Shown piece after piece: positions 44,601 through 57,100 of a stretch of 64,000 nt of DNA (position 1 is its first letter; every line of letters begins with the position of its first letter). Both the position numbers and the translations under genes were made by a program. The stretch comes from Branchiostoma belcheri. Its lineage: Eukaryota > Chordata > Leptocardii > Amphioxiformes > Branchiostomatidae. The notes under the pieces are model-generated. The model saw only the letters and a list, made by a program, of their open reading frames with translations, had not been told where the DNA came from and made no database searches. The stretch is from positions 2,194,479 through 2,258,478 of the forward strand of contig NW_017804087.1 in assembly GCF_001625305.1 (NCBI RefSeq), read 5' to 3'.

Positions 44601-46762
44601 AAGCTTTATTTCTAATGATATACAAAGTCTGTTACTTACGTGAAGGGATCTCCAATGTCTTCCTGCACGGACGCGAAAGTCGCCCCGCCCCCGCTGTACT
44701 CTATAAAGTTGCCCAGCAGCATGGGAACCTCCTTGTTACAGTTGTTGGGACAGGAGATGGCGGCTAGTTCTGCAGACATGGAGCTCGGTTCGTCCTCTAC
44801 AATCAACAGCCCCGCCAGGCCACTTGCAACCTGAGGGAGGCATCACAATGTTGTACAGGTCATTTCTTCTAAACGATACACATAAGAAGTGATATGGCGA
44901 ACGCAGAATCTAGCCTGTGTGTCAGACTGTTGAAAGGGACAAGGGACATATTTTACATGAAATCTTGCCCACCTGGAAAAACGTCGACCCGTGGTGATGT
45001 GCGTGGTACCAGAACGTCCCGGCCTGCTGGTCTGCGTTCAGCTCGAACTTATACTCGTACGTCTCACCGGGACCAACCTGGGGAATAGCAGGACAGAATA
45101 TAGAATCAGGAACTAACTAAGGCACATAGTTTAACAGCTCTTCATTTTCATAGCCCTAGTCATAGACAAGTACATAGGCTACTACAGAAGTGTGGCTGGT
45201 GGTGGTGTGTGTGTTCAACATAGTGACCGTTACGGTTAACCATGGAATACGCATAGCTGTGAAAGTCTAGCCATGCTAAAGCACGCTTCTAGCAACTCTC
45301 TCACTGGTCAGGCCTCTTGGAGCTTTGTGACCGTCACCTCTATGTCAGGAGGATTGGGAACATCTATGCGTATGTGCTGACATGTACTAACCATTGTCAG
45401 ACTGAGAAGTGTCTACTAGTATTACTATGTTTGAGGTTGTAATGACTGGCATGTATAGTGACAAGGGAAGTCACAGAGACTCCTGAGCTCATTTTGCTGG
45501 AATGGTCTTTTGAATGGGAGTGGTCCTCTAGAGTTAGAAGTGTATGGCCACAAGCTTTGTGTAACACAGCCTACCTCCAGTAGCACGTAGTCCTGCGGCT
45601 CCAGGGGTGAGATGTGCAGCCCGTGGGTGTGCAGGTTCGTGGTGTTGGGGTCCCGGAACTCGTTGTGTTCCCCCGCCGGCTGGGGACCTAGGTTGTTCAC
45701 CTGAAAGTACCAAATATTCAGATATACCATTAGCTGTACCAGTAAAGGCACAGTAAAGGGTATGTGTTTTATTAGCATAATGGCAATGCGTATTAAAACA
45801 TTATCCTGGTAGATAGTGTTCTTTAGCTATGTCTTAAGTTACAACTGCATGCAATCCGTGTACTATATGGCCAATTCTAAAACAATACTGACTCATGTAC
45901 AACCGCAAATTCGCAATACCAGCTTTCATATTCCTGTGGTTTAGCACCGGTTTTTATTTCTTTGACTGGACTTTTATTTATTCGCCAGCGTGCATTAATT
46001 TTTGGGTCTTGAGAGGATGTTATCCATAAGATTAAGTCAGTGTGGCCTTAATAATCATAAAGATTGGCTCACCAGGGTAATGTTTAAGTCGTCTCCGGCC
46101 TTGAGTCGAAAGGTCGGCCCAGGAAACCCTCCGTTGTAAGTTCTCCTCTGTACGGTCAGCCATTCAATAGTGACGTCACTGATGTCAACGGTCAAGGTTT
46201 GAACCAAGCCTCCGTTGGATGACGTCCTTTCGGCCGTTGGGGTGTACGCTTGACCACCTGGAACGCAAATATAAACAAATATATAGTGTAGAATTCAGGC
46301 AGGAAGACAGAGAACTAACATGCAACTCTCAACATTATATCGTCCACACAAAAGCTGGGTTTTTATGTCCGCATTTTCCTTTTGCATTCGAATTCTATTA
46401 TCAGGATATTCTTGAACGGGGACATCTAGGATGTCAACACGGGAGACAATGGGTTCTTCTTCTCCACTCGTCCCTGTCCTCCATCAGTGAGCGGAGTTCT
46501 GCTGTGGGGATGTTTCTGATCCCAGCATCCCACAGGTTGTCAGTGTAGGTTATGCTTCTTCTACCCCTTCTTTTACTTCCCTCTGCTGACTCCCACACGA
46601 TATGCTGACTGACTAGAAGCTCAGGATGCGTGGTTCAAATAATATATTAAAAGAGGCCATATAGAACGTACCCGTAAACTGGCACGGATCGGAGTTGTCA
46701 CATGCTGTAGTCAGGACCGGGAAAACACACAGCAGCCCGAGCACTGAGGCTGTGGTCCACAT
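39757..46762 (-). CDS. Multicopper oxidase B (tandem duplicate of A, with poly-Gly loop)
   Basis: Laccase-like secreted oxidase. Coding exons in transcript order: 46672-46762, 46073-46257, 45575-45700, 44973-45077, 44640-44830, 44102-44193, 43558-43656, 43078-43208, 42705-42792, 42359-42543, 41951-42098, 41307-41428, 40830-41026, 40238-40447, 39757-39808. They join in phase to 2022 nt, 673 residues. Introns match oxidase A one for one. The signal peptide and copper motifs are intact (HTHGLH, WYHAHHHGS, HPLHMH, HCHILNHEDEGM), and the C-terminus is hydrophobic (WLMATLMLMVACANLL), again GPI-like. Exons 11 and 12 encode a glycine-rich insertion after the HPLHMH copper motif, including 19 consecutive Gly (41338-41394), where A has only a short GGGGGGS. 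Frame and all splice sites are intact, so it reads as a functional gene rather than a pseudogene. Confidence 0.9.
41579..41652. repeat. (AGT)n microsatellite in oxidase B intron
   Basis: Located in the intron between coding exons 11 and 12, at the place equivalent to the repeat of oxidase A. Confidence 0.9.
43701..43990 (+). mobile_element. SINE copy in oxidase B intron, internally deleted and with a nested foldback
   Basis: The head GCGCGTAGTTCAGTGGTTG and body CACTGTTCATTGTGCTTGTC match the oxidase A copy at 33261. The B-box region is missing, and an insert with a perfect 16-bp inverted repeat (43852-43867 / 43903-43918, TATTATAGCTCCCAAG) interrupts the body. Confidence 0.7.
44345..44410. 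repeat. Dispersed short repeat (TATAGCCGGTATAACCGCC type)
   Basis: Related strings occur at 38140-38185, 51640-51690 and 52437-52485: TATAGCCGGTATAAC..C(T)TTCGGCGTAACACACCAGCT. The class is unknown. Confidence 0.5.
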
Positions 46763-46770
46763 GGTGAAGT

Positions 46771-47859
46771 CTGAAACGTAAATGATCTTCGATATCAGTA
46801 AAGGGTATCATTAGATCAGTAGAACAGGTACAACATTTAATGTACTAAGTGAACGTGGACTTTCCAAAGTAATATTTTCAGCGTTTTTATTTTTAATTTC
46901 GTTTTCGAAAATTCTGAAAGATTGGTGTCAAAAGCATTGTAGCCCTATACACTGTTTGGACACTAAAATGCATCGGCTATCTGTAGTACACCATATGCCA
47001 TACATCAGTTTTATGTCTATAAGGGTTTTTGCACCAGTTATCTTGCAGTTATCACATGTCCATATTTACTAATGGATATATAATTATGTATATACTTCGA
47101 TAACATATACAGTGTGACGTACTGGTACATATAGCTCGTGGGGGTTATACGAATTCATTGGTGAGCTTAATCGATGACCTTTGACCCCCAAGACTCCTGC
47201 CGATTTTGCACATTTCTGGCCACGCCCCCAAAGCCCTCCGAACCACGCGACGCGCGTGCGCAGTTTTACTCACAAATAAAAAGACGCTCGTTTGGGAATC
47301 AAACTAGATTTTAAGGCCGGACCACTACAGTTTAGTTTGGAGCTATAGCCTTAGCTATTGGGTAGCATTTAACCGTAAGATAGTGTAAATTGTATGCGGC
47401 TCATCTTTTGTATGAGAGTTACTTCATGCTACGGAACAGGTGCGTTCAAATTCTTTGTAAAAGTTAAAGGTAGTTTCTGTAAAAACTATGATTAATCAAT
47501 TATGGATTAATGTATTACTGTCCAAATAGACATAGACGGCACAAAGACGTTATAATCTTATACCAAATCCACTAGCCTCTACCAGGCTTCAGAAGCGGCT
47601 GTAAAGAGTAGAGTTTGGCAGACAGGTAACATGCCAAGGGAGTTGGTCCACTAAAGGAGTACAAATTGCAACGCCTGAAATCTGAAATCTGTATACTCCT
47701 TTAGCGGAAAAACTCTCCTGCTTTGTTAACTGTCTATTTGTCCAATTTTTACTCTTTCCAGCCGCCTCTGAAGCCTGGTAGAGGCTAGTCCGTGACCTGG
47801 GAGGTCACTGGTGTGTCAGGTTATGAGAAAAACCATCTGACGTTGTTTTTTGTTCTTAC
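46771..47859 (-). other. 5' UTR intron of oxidase B
   Basis: A splice acceptor (TTTCAG, exon edge 46770) sits eight bases 5' of the ATG, conserved with oxidase A. A strong donor (CCTG|GTAAGAAC, exon edge 47860) lies upstream. Together they predict a 1.09-kb intron in the 5' UTR. It contains the MITE at 47571-47789. Confidence 0.55.
47571..47789. mobile_element. Foldback MITE with 31-bp terminal inverted repeats
   Basis: 47571-47601 and 47759-47789 are inverted repeats with 30 of 31 matching (ends ACTAGCCTCTACCAGGCTTC). Related copies: degenerate at 16432-16622 and a solo right end at 54847-54898. Confidence 0.75.
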
Positions 47860-47933
47860 CAGGTTTGCCTACTAAGCGTATTGAGTTTACGCTGTTCTTA
47901 TCTTATGATACAGGAAACGCGGGTATTTATAGT

Positions 47934-47941
47934 GTGAAAAA
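47934..47941 (-). promoter_or_regulatory. TATA box of oxidase B
   Basis: TATAAATA on the minus strand, placed so that transcription would begin near 47905-47910. That leaves a ~45-50-nt first exon ending at the donor edge 47860. Confidence 0.5.
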
Positions 47942-49139
47942 CATCTTTTTCCGCACGTAGACCTGAATAAGGGGACACCTATCCCAAGGACAATCAAAAG
48001 CTGAAAAGTGACAATTGGCTTTAGAATCCAAGCATATGTTCAAGATCTAACGGCGGCATCAAATGATGGAAAAATACAAGAAAAGAAAACAATTTGATAT
48101 TTATTTAGTCCTCTTATACAAAAAGCTAACATATATAATAATAGTTTCTATTTTAGTTGGTGTTTTCGGGTAGAAATTTTTTTGTGTCGCCACAAATTCC
48201 ACTGGCATCAAAAGGACTCGAAGATTAGTCTAGTTTAGATAAGTCCACGTCTAATCCTTACACAAGGCAAATACACTCATAATCTACGCCTAATTCGTGA
48301 GGAGAGTAATCCTCTTTTCTAGAGTTAATCTGTATACGAAAGAAAAGCAAATCCTACGTTCGCCTTGATCAATCAATTCAGACGTGTCAGTCCAATGATA
48401 AACAAGCATTTGACTTGCGCTGCACCAACGAGACAAATTAATGAATTAATCCACAATCACACACAATCGCGTTGTCGCATGTTGTTTATCTACTTGTAAA
48501 CACAATGCAAAAGATTGTATTCAAAACGTTTACATTGTGTGTGTGCACATGCATGTTTGCGAGACGGAAACCAAGGGATAGCATTTCCCCTGTTCAGGTT
48601 AGTCTCCACCAGACTAACAACGCAGATTCAACAGTAAAATTGAACTAAATAGGGAAAAAATAGACCACTATAGAGTTAGTTTGAGAGCGCAGGTAGGAGG
48701 GAAATTAACCTTCCCGCGGCTGCGGACTGACACTCCTGGCCAGTTACTTTTATTTTCTTGGCGAATTCAACGATCGGTACCCCCGTAGGAAGGCCTGCTG
48801 GAGGCTATATTCAGCTAACAATATGTGACATGCCGAGAAGGTTCAAATAGTCGTGTTGAGGTTTTCTTACCAAACCCTACTGGATAGGCACCCGTTTTTA
48901 GTGCAAGAATGTTACCTGTCTGTAAACTTATCTCTTTAATATATACACTGCTCTTAAGTGCAATACTGTAAGTATGATACAAGCTGCCTGGCCCCTGAAC
49001 AAAACTATCCCATAGTGTTTGTCCAAACAATAAGCTTAGCCCATAATACTAACCCTACACATTGTTCACTTAGGCTCGTACAGTATATGTTTAAAAGACT
49101 TGCACGAGAGATGCATTTGTTGCTGATGTCACAACTTCC
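47942..49139. other. Oxidase B upstream region, part of the B-C divergent intergenic segment
   Basis: No coding exon. 48410-48560 matches 36780-36980 upstream of oxidase A, and 48960-49130 matches 37350-37495. 48590-48830 has no counterpart recognised. Confidence 0.4.
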
Positions 49140-49495
49140 CTGTCTAAATCTGGAGACCTGTTCACCAAGATCTATCTGTAAGCGCTTAAGCACGTCCACT
49201 CCTTTATGAAAGCGTTATGCTAGTATAGTACCGGTACAACAAGACCTGCTATTGTTACTATTCATACCTGTACTAGCTGTGCATGTGTTACAGATGTCAT
49301 AACTTACCTGTCTAAATGTGGCACTGAACGCGTGGAGACCGCCGGTGCACCAATACCTGTCTGAGAGCGCTATAGCACATTCACTCGCTTATGAAAGCGT
49401 TATGCTAGTGATTCTCTGTTTTGTCGTACCAGTACGGGCCCTGTTACCGTTGTCCCCCGTACCAGTACGAGCCGTGTCCGTACGTAACTGAAACC
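49140..49495. repeat. Promoter-side repeat, two units, upstream of oxidase B
   Basis: Units near 49150 and 49325 (GGAGACCTGTTCACC..ATCTATCTGTAAGCGC and a related copy), each followed by GTACCGGTAC or CGTACCAGTACG blocks. They are homologous to 37498-37975. Confidence 0.7.
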
Positions 49496-49559
49496 CACAC
49501 TCCGTATCACAGTGAATGGGGGGATGAAAACATGATACGCGTCAGCCATAGAGCATCAC

Positions 49560-50525
49560 ACGCCATGTGATCAGGTACCCGGCACTGGGGAATACCGTTT
49601 GGGCGCATCGCTAGGCAACGGTGTAAACAACTTAATCCAAGCTCAATGCTACGAACGTCTTACAATCTCAAACCACTCTTGGCATTCTTGTGATAGTCGT
49701 GCAAGTGTTCTACAAAATACAACTGTATTGTAGACAGCACTGGGGTGTACCGTTTGGGCTCATCGCTAGGCAACGGTGTAAACAACTTAAACCAAGCTCA
49801 AGGCCGGCTACAAACGTCTTACAATCGCAAACCACTGAGAGGGCATTCTTGGGATGGCCGTGTATTTGTCGCAAAGCTGTCTTGTCGGCGGTACTAGGGA
49901 AAACCGTTTCGGTGCCTAGCTAGGCGACCACATACATGTAAACACCTTACGCCTAGGGCCTGATCAAATTCATTGTTGTACAATCACACAAAGAAGGCAT
50001 TCTGGGGATAGTCGTGCAAGTGTCCTTCAAACTACAGCTGTCTTGTCGGCGGTATTAGAGAATACGGTTTCGGTGCCTCGCTAGGCGACCACATACATGT
50101 AAACACCTTACACTTAGGGCGCGATCAAATTCATTGTTGTACATTCACACAATGAAGGCATTCTAGGGATAGTCGTGCAAGTGTCCTTCAAACTACAGGT
50201 GTCTTGTCGGCGGTATTGAAAAATACCGTTTCGGTGCCTAGCTAGGCGACTACATACATGTAAACACCTTACGCTTAGGGCGCGATCAAATTCATTGTTG
50301 TACATTCACACAATGAAGGCATTCTGGTGATAGTCGTGCAAGTGTCCTTCAAACTACAGGTGTCTTGTCGGCGGCACTAGGAAAAACCGTTTGGGCGCCT
50401 CGCTAGGCGACCACACAAACACCTAACGCTTAGGGCCCGATCAAATTCTTTGTTGTACAATCACACAATGAAGGCATTCTGGGGATAGTCGTGCAAGTGC
50501 CGTGCAAAACACAGTTGCCTTGTTC
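49560..50525. repeat. ~160-bp tandem repeat array, about six copies
   Basis: The marker string GGCATTCT(G/T)GGGATAGTCGTG recurs with unit starts near 49673, 49836, 49993, 50154, 50315 and 50470 (spacings 163, 157, 161, 161, 155). Units contain a palindromic core (GCCTAGCTAGGC in two copies). A single diverged unit lies at 38497-38660. Confidence 0.85.
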
Positions 50526-50867
50526 TCATAAAGAATGTCTAAGTTTATGTTGTGTCCTACCTAAACCAAACTAGGCTATGCATGATGCGGTGGGCTGTCT
50601 AAACTGTTTTGATGTCCCAATAAACCAGAAATCTCTGACCATAACAAAAACTTTCAGCTTCAGGGGACGACTTAACCCTCTTTTAACTATTAACTCCTCT
50701 TGTCCGGATCTATAATTTTTTTTTAGTAACGACACTCCTTTCTAGCTTGATCACGCATGTCTGCCTCTCTTCACATTGAATTGCATCTTTGTGAAAATTG
50801 TCGTTGTCTGTTTAAAATCAGAAGCGAGTACATTGTGGAGAGGCTATTGTCACTCATTGATGATGTA

Positions 50868-50908
50868 TTTTCACTCACTCGATCACTCACTCACTCACTC
50901 GCTCTTTC
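50868..50908. repeat. (ACTC)n microsatellite
   Basis: Tetranucleotide repeat with a GATC interruption, about 250 bases upstream of oxidase C. Confidence 0.75.
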
Positions 50909-51083
50909 TATCATTTGCTCATGAGTTCGGAGGTATGTGTATATAGTTCCATGCCAGTTGAGGGCCATGTTGACGTCAGACGTATCAGGTGTCATTTGAG
51001 CACCTGTGACCCGGCATGACCCTCTCCTAGTCTCCAACAGGCTCTTTAGTTGGCCACAAAATGACCCAAGTTTGTGTTGTCGC

Positions 51084-51090
51084 TATAAAT
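51084..51090 (+). promoter_or_regulatory. Putative TATA box of oxidase C
   Basis: TATAAAT 69 bases before the ATG at 51159. A TGACGTCA (CRE/ATF-type palindrome) lies further upstream near 50970. A CCCCAG just before the ATG could instead be a splice acceptor, which would move the promoter upstream. Confidence 0.35.
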
Positions 51091-51158
51091 TGTGAAGAGG
51101 CTGTGGGTGAATGAGAAGTGTATATCATGAGGTAACTTGTCTTTTCTTCGTCCCCAGA

Positions 51159-54100
51159 ATGGCCGTCCGTCATGTAACGATATTGCTTCTATGTGTGATT
51201 TGGTGGCTACCAGAAGCGACAGGTATCTGTGACAACTACAACCCTTGTCCCTTCACTGGTAAGTTGTGCAAATGAATTAGTTATCTCTCTTAGGGGCTAG
51301 TTTACCTTGTTCGAAATGTCTTTCTAAACTTACGTTTTTTTCTATCCTGAAGAAAAATATCTTCATGAATCTTTCACATCTTACACAGGAGCGGAAGACC
51401 TGAGAATTCCCACGGAGTACTCCTCCAACGGCACCGGAGTGCTGAACGTGACGCTGACGGTGGACCTGACGCCTCACACCGTGGACTGGCTCACCATCCA
51501 CCGCCGGACCTACAACGGCGAGATCCCGGGTCCGACACTGCGCGTCCGGCCGGGAGACAAACTCTACATCAAGCTGGTGGTTATCATTTCTGGCACGTTT
51601 ATTTTACTTTACAGGGAGCAGTAGCTGTTACAACAGTCTTGTATCTGTATAGCCGGTATAACTGCTCTTCAGTGTAACACATCAGCTTTAATTCGCAGGC
51701 ACACGGCGCGGCGGCAGCTGGCTATATTACACCAAGCGACTTGTTACACCTAACCTTTGCACATCTAACTGTAGACATTGTTTAACGCTATCTAATAATG
51801 ATGCCTCTACTGTTTTATATTTGGCAACAACGAGTTCCATTCTACGATAGGTCTTGGAAAATACGACTTTTTGAACACCTGAATTACTAGTAGTCGTTGA
51901 TAACTTTGGTACTTGAAGGCATGACTATTTCTTGCCCTTTTCCAATTGCAAGACCACTTGTATGTGCAATTAAAGAACTGCGTCTTCTGTTTTGCTCTTA
52001 TCTTGGTAGACGGTACTACAGCAGCGGATCATCAATTTTATGACAAGACGTTCAATACAATATCTATATTACATTTCTTCTTTGTTTCGTGACGTTTTCC
52101 GCAGGTGAATAACATGAGGCCTGACCAGATAGTCCGTGCGGAGGGTCACGGTCCGATCAGCCCCAACATCACCAACCTGCACCTACACGGCATGCACGTG
52201 TCGCCTAGAGAACCACAGGACAACGTCTTTATAGAGGTCAGGAAACATCCACTTCGACTTTTAAATTCCAAACATGTAAACACAAGACATGGTGACGTTT
52301 CGACTTATTTTTATACCACCACCAAGGACAAAACAATGCTCATTTTCACCTCTTGGGTCTGAGTCGAACACTACCGCTACGCTACACGACTCCACATTGT
52401 AAAGATAACAGCCCATGTAACACTCTGTGGCTGTCACTGTATCTGTATCTAGATCTGTATAGCCGTTATAATACACCTATCTTTAGGAAATGACTCAGTC
52501 TATTCAAATAACTGATTGACACACACTTGAGCCTAGAATAACTATTGATAACCAGTCATAGCCAGACAATAGGCAAACAGGCAATGTCAATACCAATATC
52601 AAATACAAGTTCTGCAAATAATGTGGCTTACGTGACGCCCGTCAGCTGCACACAGTGGCAGGTTTTTTCTTTGATCTTGTAGATCGTTAGACGTAATATA
52701 TGTTAGTTCAACAACTTCTGTACGCTTGTGTGTAACAATGTCTCCGTTATTGATAAAAGACCTGTATTGTACATATATGCCATTACAAGCTAAGCACAGG
52801 CCATGGTACTAAAGTCATATGTACATTAAGGGTGATACAAGCGTGGCATCTCACTGGATCTTTAGTATACTAATTCTTCTGCAAGAGGTGTAAGAACAGA
52901 TGGAGCTTATATAATACATGGTTTATCAAGTCTCTGTTATTTACAGATTGGTCCAGGCGATTCCTACCAGTATGAGTTTGACATCCCAGACGACCACCCT
53001 GCCGGGACGTTCTACTATCACCACCATATCCACGGCAGCAGCCACTTCTGTGTAAGTATTACTTTTTCCAAGTCTCATTTTGTCGTTTTTAATTAATTTC
53101 CAAGCAGATCTTTTGGTGGTTGCATAGTATCAAATTTGCTATGCAGTATCTACTTGCCACGCAGTACCAGCTGGCACCCAAGCTGGCGTAAAAAAGATAC
53201 CAGTAGAAAAAAGAGAGCCATATAAACGCCTAACACTCGCCAAAAATAAGCCTAAATCTCTAGAGTAGTTTTAAGTGACTTTTCCGTGTATTCTGTGACC
53301 ATTTATAGGTTGGAGGAGGTCTGGTGGGGTTTGTGATAGTTGAAGATGACGTCACAGCCATGTCCCCCGAACTGTCTGCCATCTCCTGCCCTTTGAACTG
53401 TCACAAGGATGTTCAGCTGGCGGTCGGTACCAACTTCCGGTACACCTTCCGGGATCCAGACCCCATCCTCAGCTACTCCAACCTGCAGAAAACTTTAGGG
53501 GATCCGTCAAGGTAGATTTTGAGAAAACTGTCTACGTTTGAAAGGTTTACGAGATAACGAATGAATAAAAATGAATGAAAGACCTTTATTGTACGTTAAA
53601 TTGTTCTCTAACAAGCTAAGTACAGGTCATGAATAGACAAGGGAAAGGATACAGCAATAATTAAACTATACATACTAATGTTGTCTACTATTTACATGTT
53701 CATCTTCTTCTCGCTTCTTGACGCAGTTATATAGATATACGAGCATATAGAACTAATGATAATAGTAATAACTTACATGTAATTGCAAAATAATTGTACA
53801 CGGTACGTTTGTACACGGTACAAAGCATCTATTGGTATATAACATATATATAGCAGTTCTTATTCAAAAGGTGTACTTTACTTGCAAACTTTTCAGAAAT
53901 CTGGAACAGCTTTCCTCTGGTACGGGAACCATGGAGGACTGGCTGATGGACCCTGCTAACGGCGTGGACCACATCCTCACTAACGGTATGTCATTTACAT
54001 CTATAAAATCCTTATCACCTACTATTTTCTGTTGTAGCAAGTTCACCAAACGTATTCGTAAATGTGAAGTGGCCAAAAATTCAACAAAACAGATCATTGA

Positions 54101-57100
54101 AAATACATTACGTTTTCTTCTTATCAATTATTGAGAACCTTTTTATCTATCAGAGATGTGAATTTTAACTATTTTGCAATTACTGTTTGCTCTTCAGGAC
54201 AGCTGTGGCCTACTGTGACAATGACTGTAGGAGAGGTAAAACGGTTCCGCATCCTGAACGCCGCAACAATAGAGGTGCTGGAAATCAAATTTAAAGGTAC
54301 AATATACGTTTACATTTCACTTTTTTATTTCGAGATTATCTTTGTTGCATCACTGATTGTGTATTCTGCTCACGTATCCTTCGTCACAAACCTGAAATTC
54401 TTGCATTTTGTTTTCAGAGCTAGTAGGATGTGAGATGATGGTGCTGGCTTGGGATGGCATATACGTGGACGCCCCCTATCGGACTCATATGGTAGTGCTG
54501 TCCGGTGGAGCGAGAGTTGATGTCGCAGTGAGATGTTGGTTTTCTGGAGACTTCACGGTAGGTTTGAGGTTGTAACATGTGAACTACCATGGACATGGAG
54601 TGTCTTTCTACCTTTCTTAAGGCGATACTACACGAGCTACCTCTCGCCAATAGGTGGCAATGTTGATGGAAAAATTTTGTACATGTACCAAACAATTAAT
54701 TGATTTGCCAGACTATCTAGTGGGTGAAAATATAGATTGATGAAGATTGTGATCAATTTGGAGTTTTTGCATGCTGTAGTAATTTTAGCCCTTACCATGC
54801 TTTTGAAAGCGCTTGAAAATGGCCTAATAGATACGGAGCCGTGCTAGGCTAATTTTTACTCTTCCCAGCCGCCTCCAAAAGCCTGGTAGAGGCTAGTGGA
54901 TTTTGTGAACACCAAATTGTTGTACCAGGTTTGCTGAGCTCTCGTACATTGACTTGCTTGCCCAGATGACGACAGTTATGGCACCAGAGAATGACCCTAT
55001 CCTGGCATCCGAGTACTGGCAGATGCGATTCGACCAAGACCTGCTTACACTGCACGTGGAAGGTGAATCTTCAGATAGCTTCCTAAGAGGAATAATTTAC
55101 TACTTTTCCTCTCGATACTGATAATCTCGATACTGATAATATACATCACCGAAAATCATAGACAATAGTGCCTTACTAGTATGCTTACTGAATGTTGCAG
55201 TGCTGTTATATAATGTGTGGATGAGGATAGGCAATTATTTTCTTTTGTCACTATTTATACTCTTGAGGTAGAAAAATAAATTCCAAAGGTTTTCTAACAG
55301 TCTGAAGTACTGAAGAACTTAAAATACCGCCTTGCAGCATCCCTTCTCCTTGAGTTTGTGTCTTGTTCAATCTCTTACTTGTCATCAAATCACTGATCCC
55401 AGAAAAGGCTGCTGTGTTCGAACTGGAGCACTTCCCTACGTCACTTCCGGCACACCCCTGGTACTACCGTGACCTGCGCACGGTAGCGGACAGTGAGATA
55501 GACGGGCGGTTCGTGCTGGAGTTCGGACCCGAACACGAGGTCAACAGGGAACACTTCAAGGACGCCGCGTACAACCGCTACAAGTACAGGGTCGGCACCA
55601 TTCAGGTAAGATGATAGAACGTTCCTGCATTTTCCTGCATCAAATACGTGTATTTTTGATGTAGTAGAGTTTTCATGCAGGCTGAGAGAGACCATCCGCT
55701 GACAAGGATTTAGGACAGACTTTTCCGTAAAAAGACAGTCGAACTTTGCAAAATTGTCCCAACAATGCTTTAGCTATAGTGTGCGATCGTATCGCGATCG
55801 TTCAATGAATGTGACTGGGCCCTACGTGTTACGGCGTCCTTGGGGAATGTAATAAAATCTTCTTCTTCCTTACATTTTATCATATATGCAGGAATGGTAC
55901 GTCATCAACACGGAACAACTCAAACCACATCCGCTCCACATCCACGTCAATCACTTCCAGGTGGGCAACATTTAGATATTATTTTACAGGTGACAATACA
56001 GTGTCCCTAAAAATATACGTGTCAGTTAAATTTTACCTTTACCGCTATTCTTTATTCATTAAAGCAGTCGTCCTTGCATTTATACATTTATAGCTGTGCT
56101 TATATTCGTAGATGATTTTCTAAAAAGCAAACTGACTGTATCAAAATAATAATGCAGGTGATTTCCTACAACGAGTACACCCATCCTTGGGGCGCACTGC
56201 ACCCTGTGAACAAGACAAAATCTGCATACTACGACCTGCAAGTAAGTCTTGTCTCCATCTTTATTTTAATTGAGTACAATATTATTCCTCTTCATGTGTT
56301 GATATACTGTTTCGTGCTAAGCCTTGAGATCACAAACCTGTGTGTGTGAAATTTAGTCTTAATTTGTTTCCCAGGGAAATCTGTGCGACCAGCAGTTTCT
56401 CCACTTCGCCCACAACTTGGACTGGCCGACTTCAAACCCGCCGAACTTCAAGTATCACGGTCACCACAACAGGTCACGTGACGATATCCCAGGATACATT
56501 CCGCTCGGGGAATGGCGGGATACCATCAACGTACCTCCTCTGGGCAGCATGACTATCCGATTTGTCGCTGACAGGTGACGTCAGGGTTTTCTCTGAGACG
56601 TTTTAACGTACCTGAGTGATTAAATTTGTTTTTCGAAGTGATCAACAGCGCGAGGGATCACGCAGATCAATCTATGTTGCCAGAAAAATTGGTTACAGAA
56701 TCTTCTGCTGAACTCGAAAATGCATATAATAGACAGCATCCCCTGAAAAATGATTCAGGGTTTTCAATTGGAGTGATAGAATATGGGATGACTAGGTATG
56801 AATCTATGTTGGCTCCAAAAGTGGTTCTCTTCTTGAAGAAATTCATCCTATTGGTAAATCATCGGATAGAAGCAGTTTTAGAGATTTTTCAGTTTTAGTA
56901 GCTGTGATAAGTCATTTAGTAGCTGTCATTATAGCCTGCGGAAGGTAGCAGTGCCAAATAAACGGCGATTGTCTTGTTTTTGTGTGAAAAGAAGGCTCTA
57001 ATACCTGAACGTTTCTTTCTCTCTTTTTTTAGATTCACGGGAACACAGATGATCCACTGCCACAACCTGAACCACGTGGACCGGGGGATGGGTCTGGTGG

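Noticed and set aside
39757-46762. Oxidase B as a pseudogene because of its glycine run
   Set aside because: All splice sites, the full frame and all copper ligand motifs are intact.
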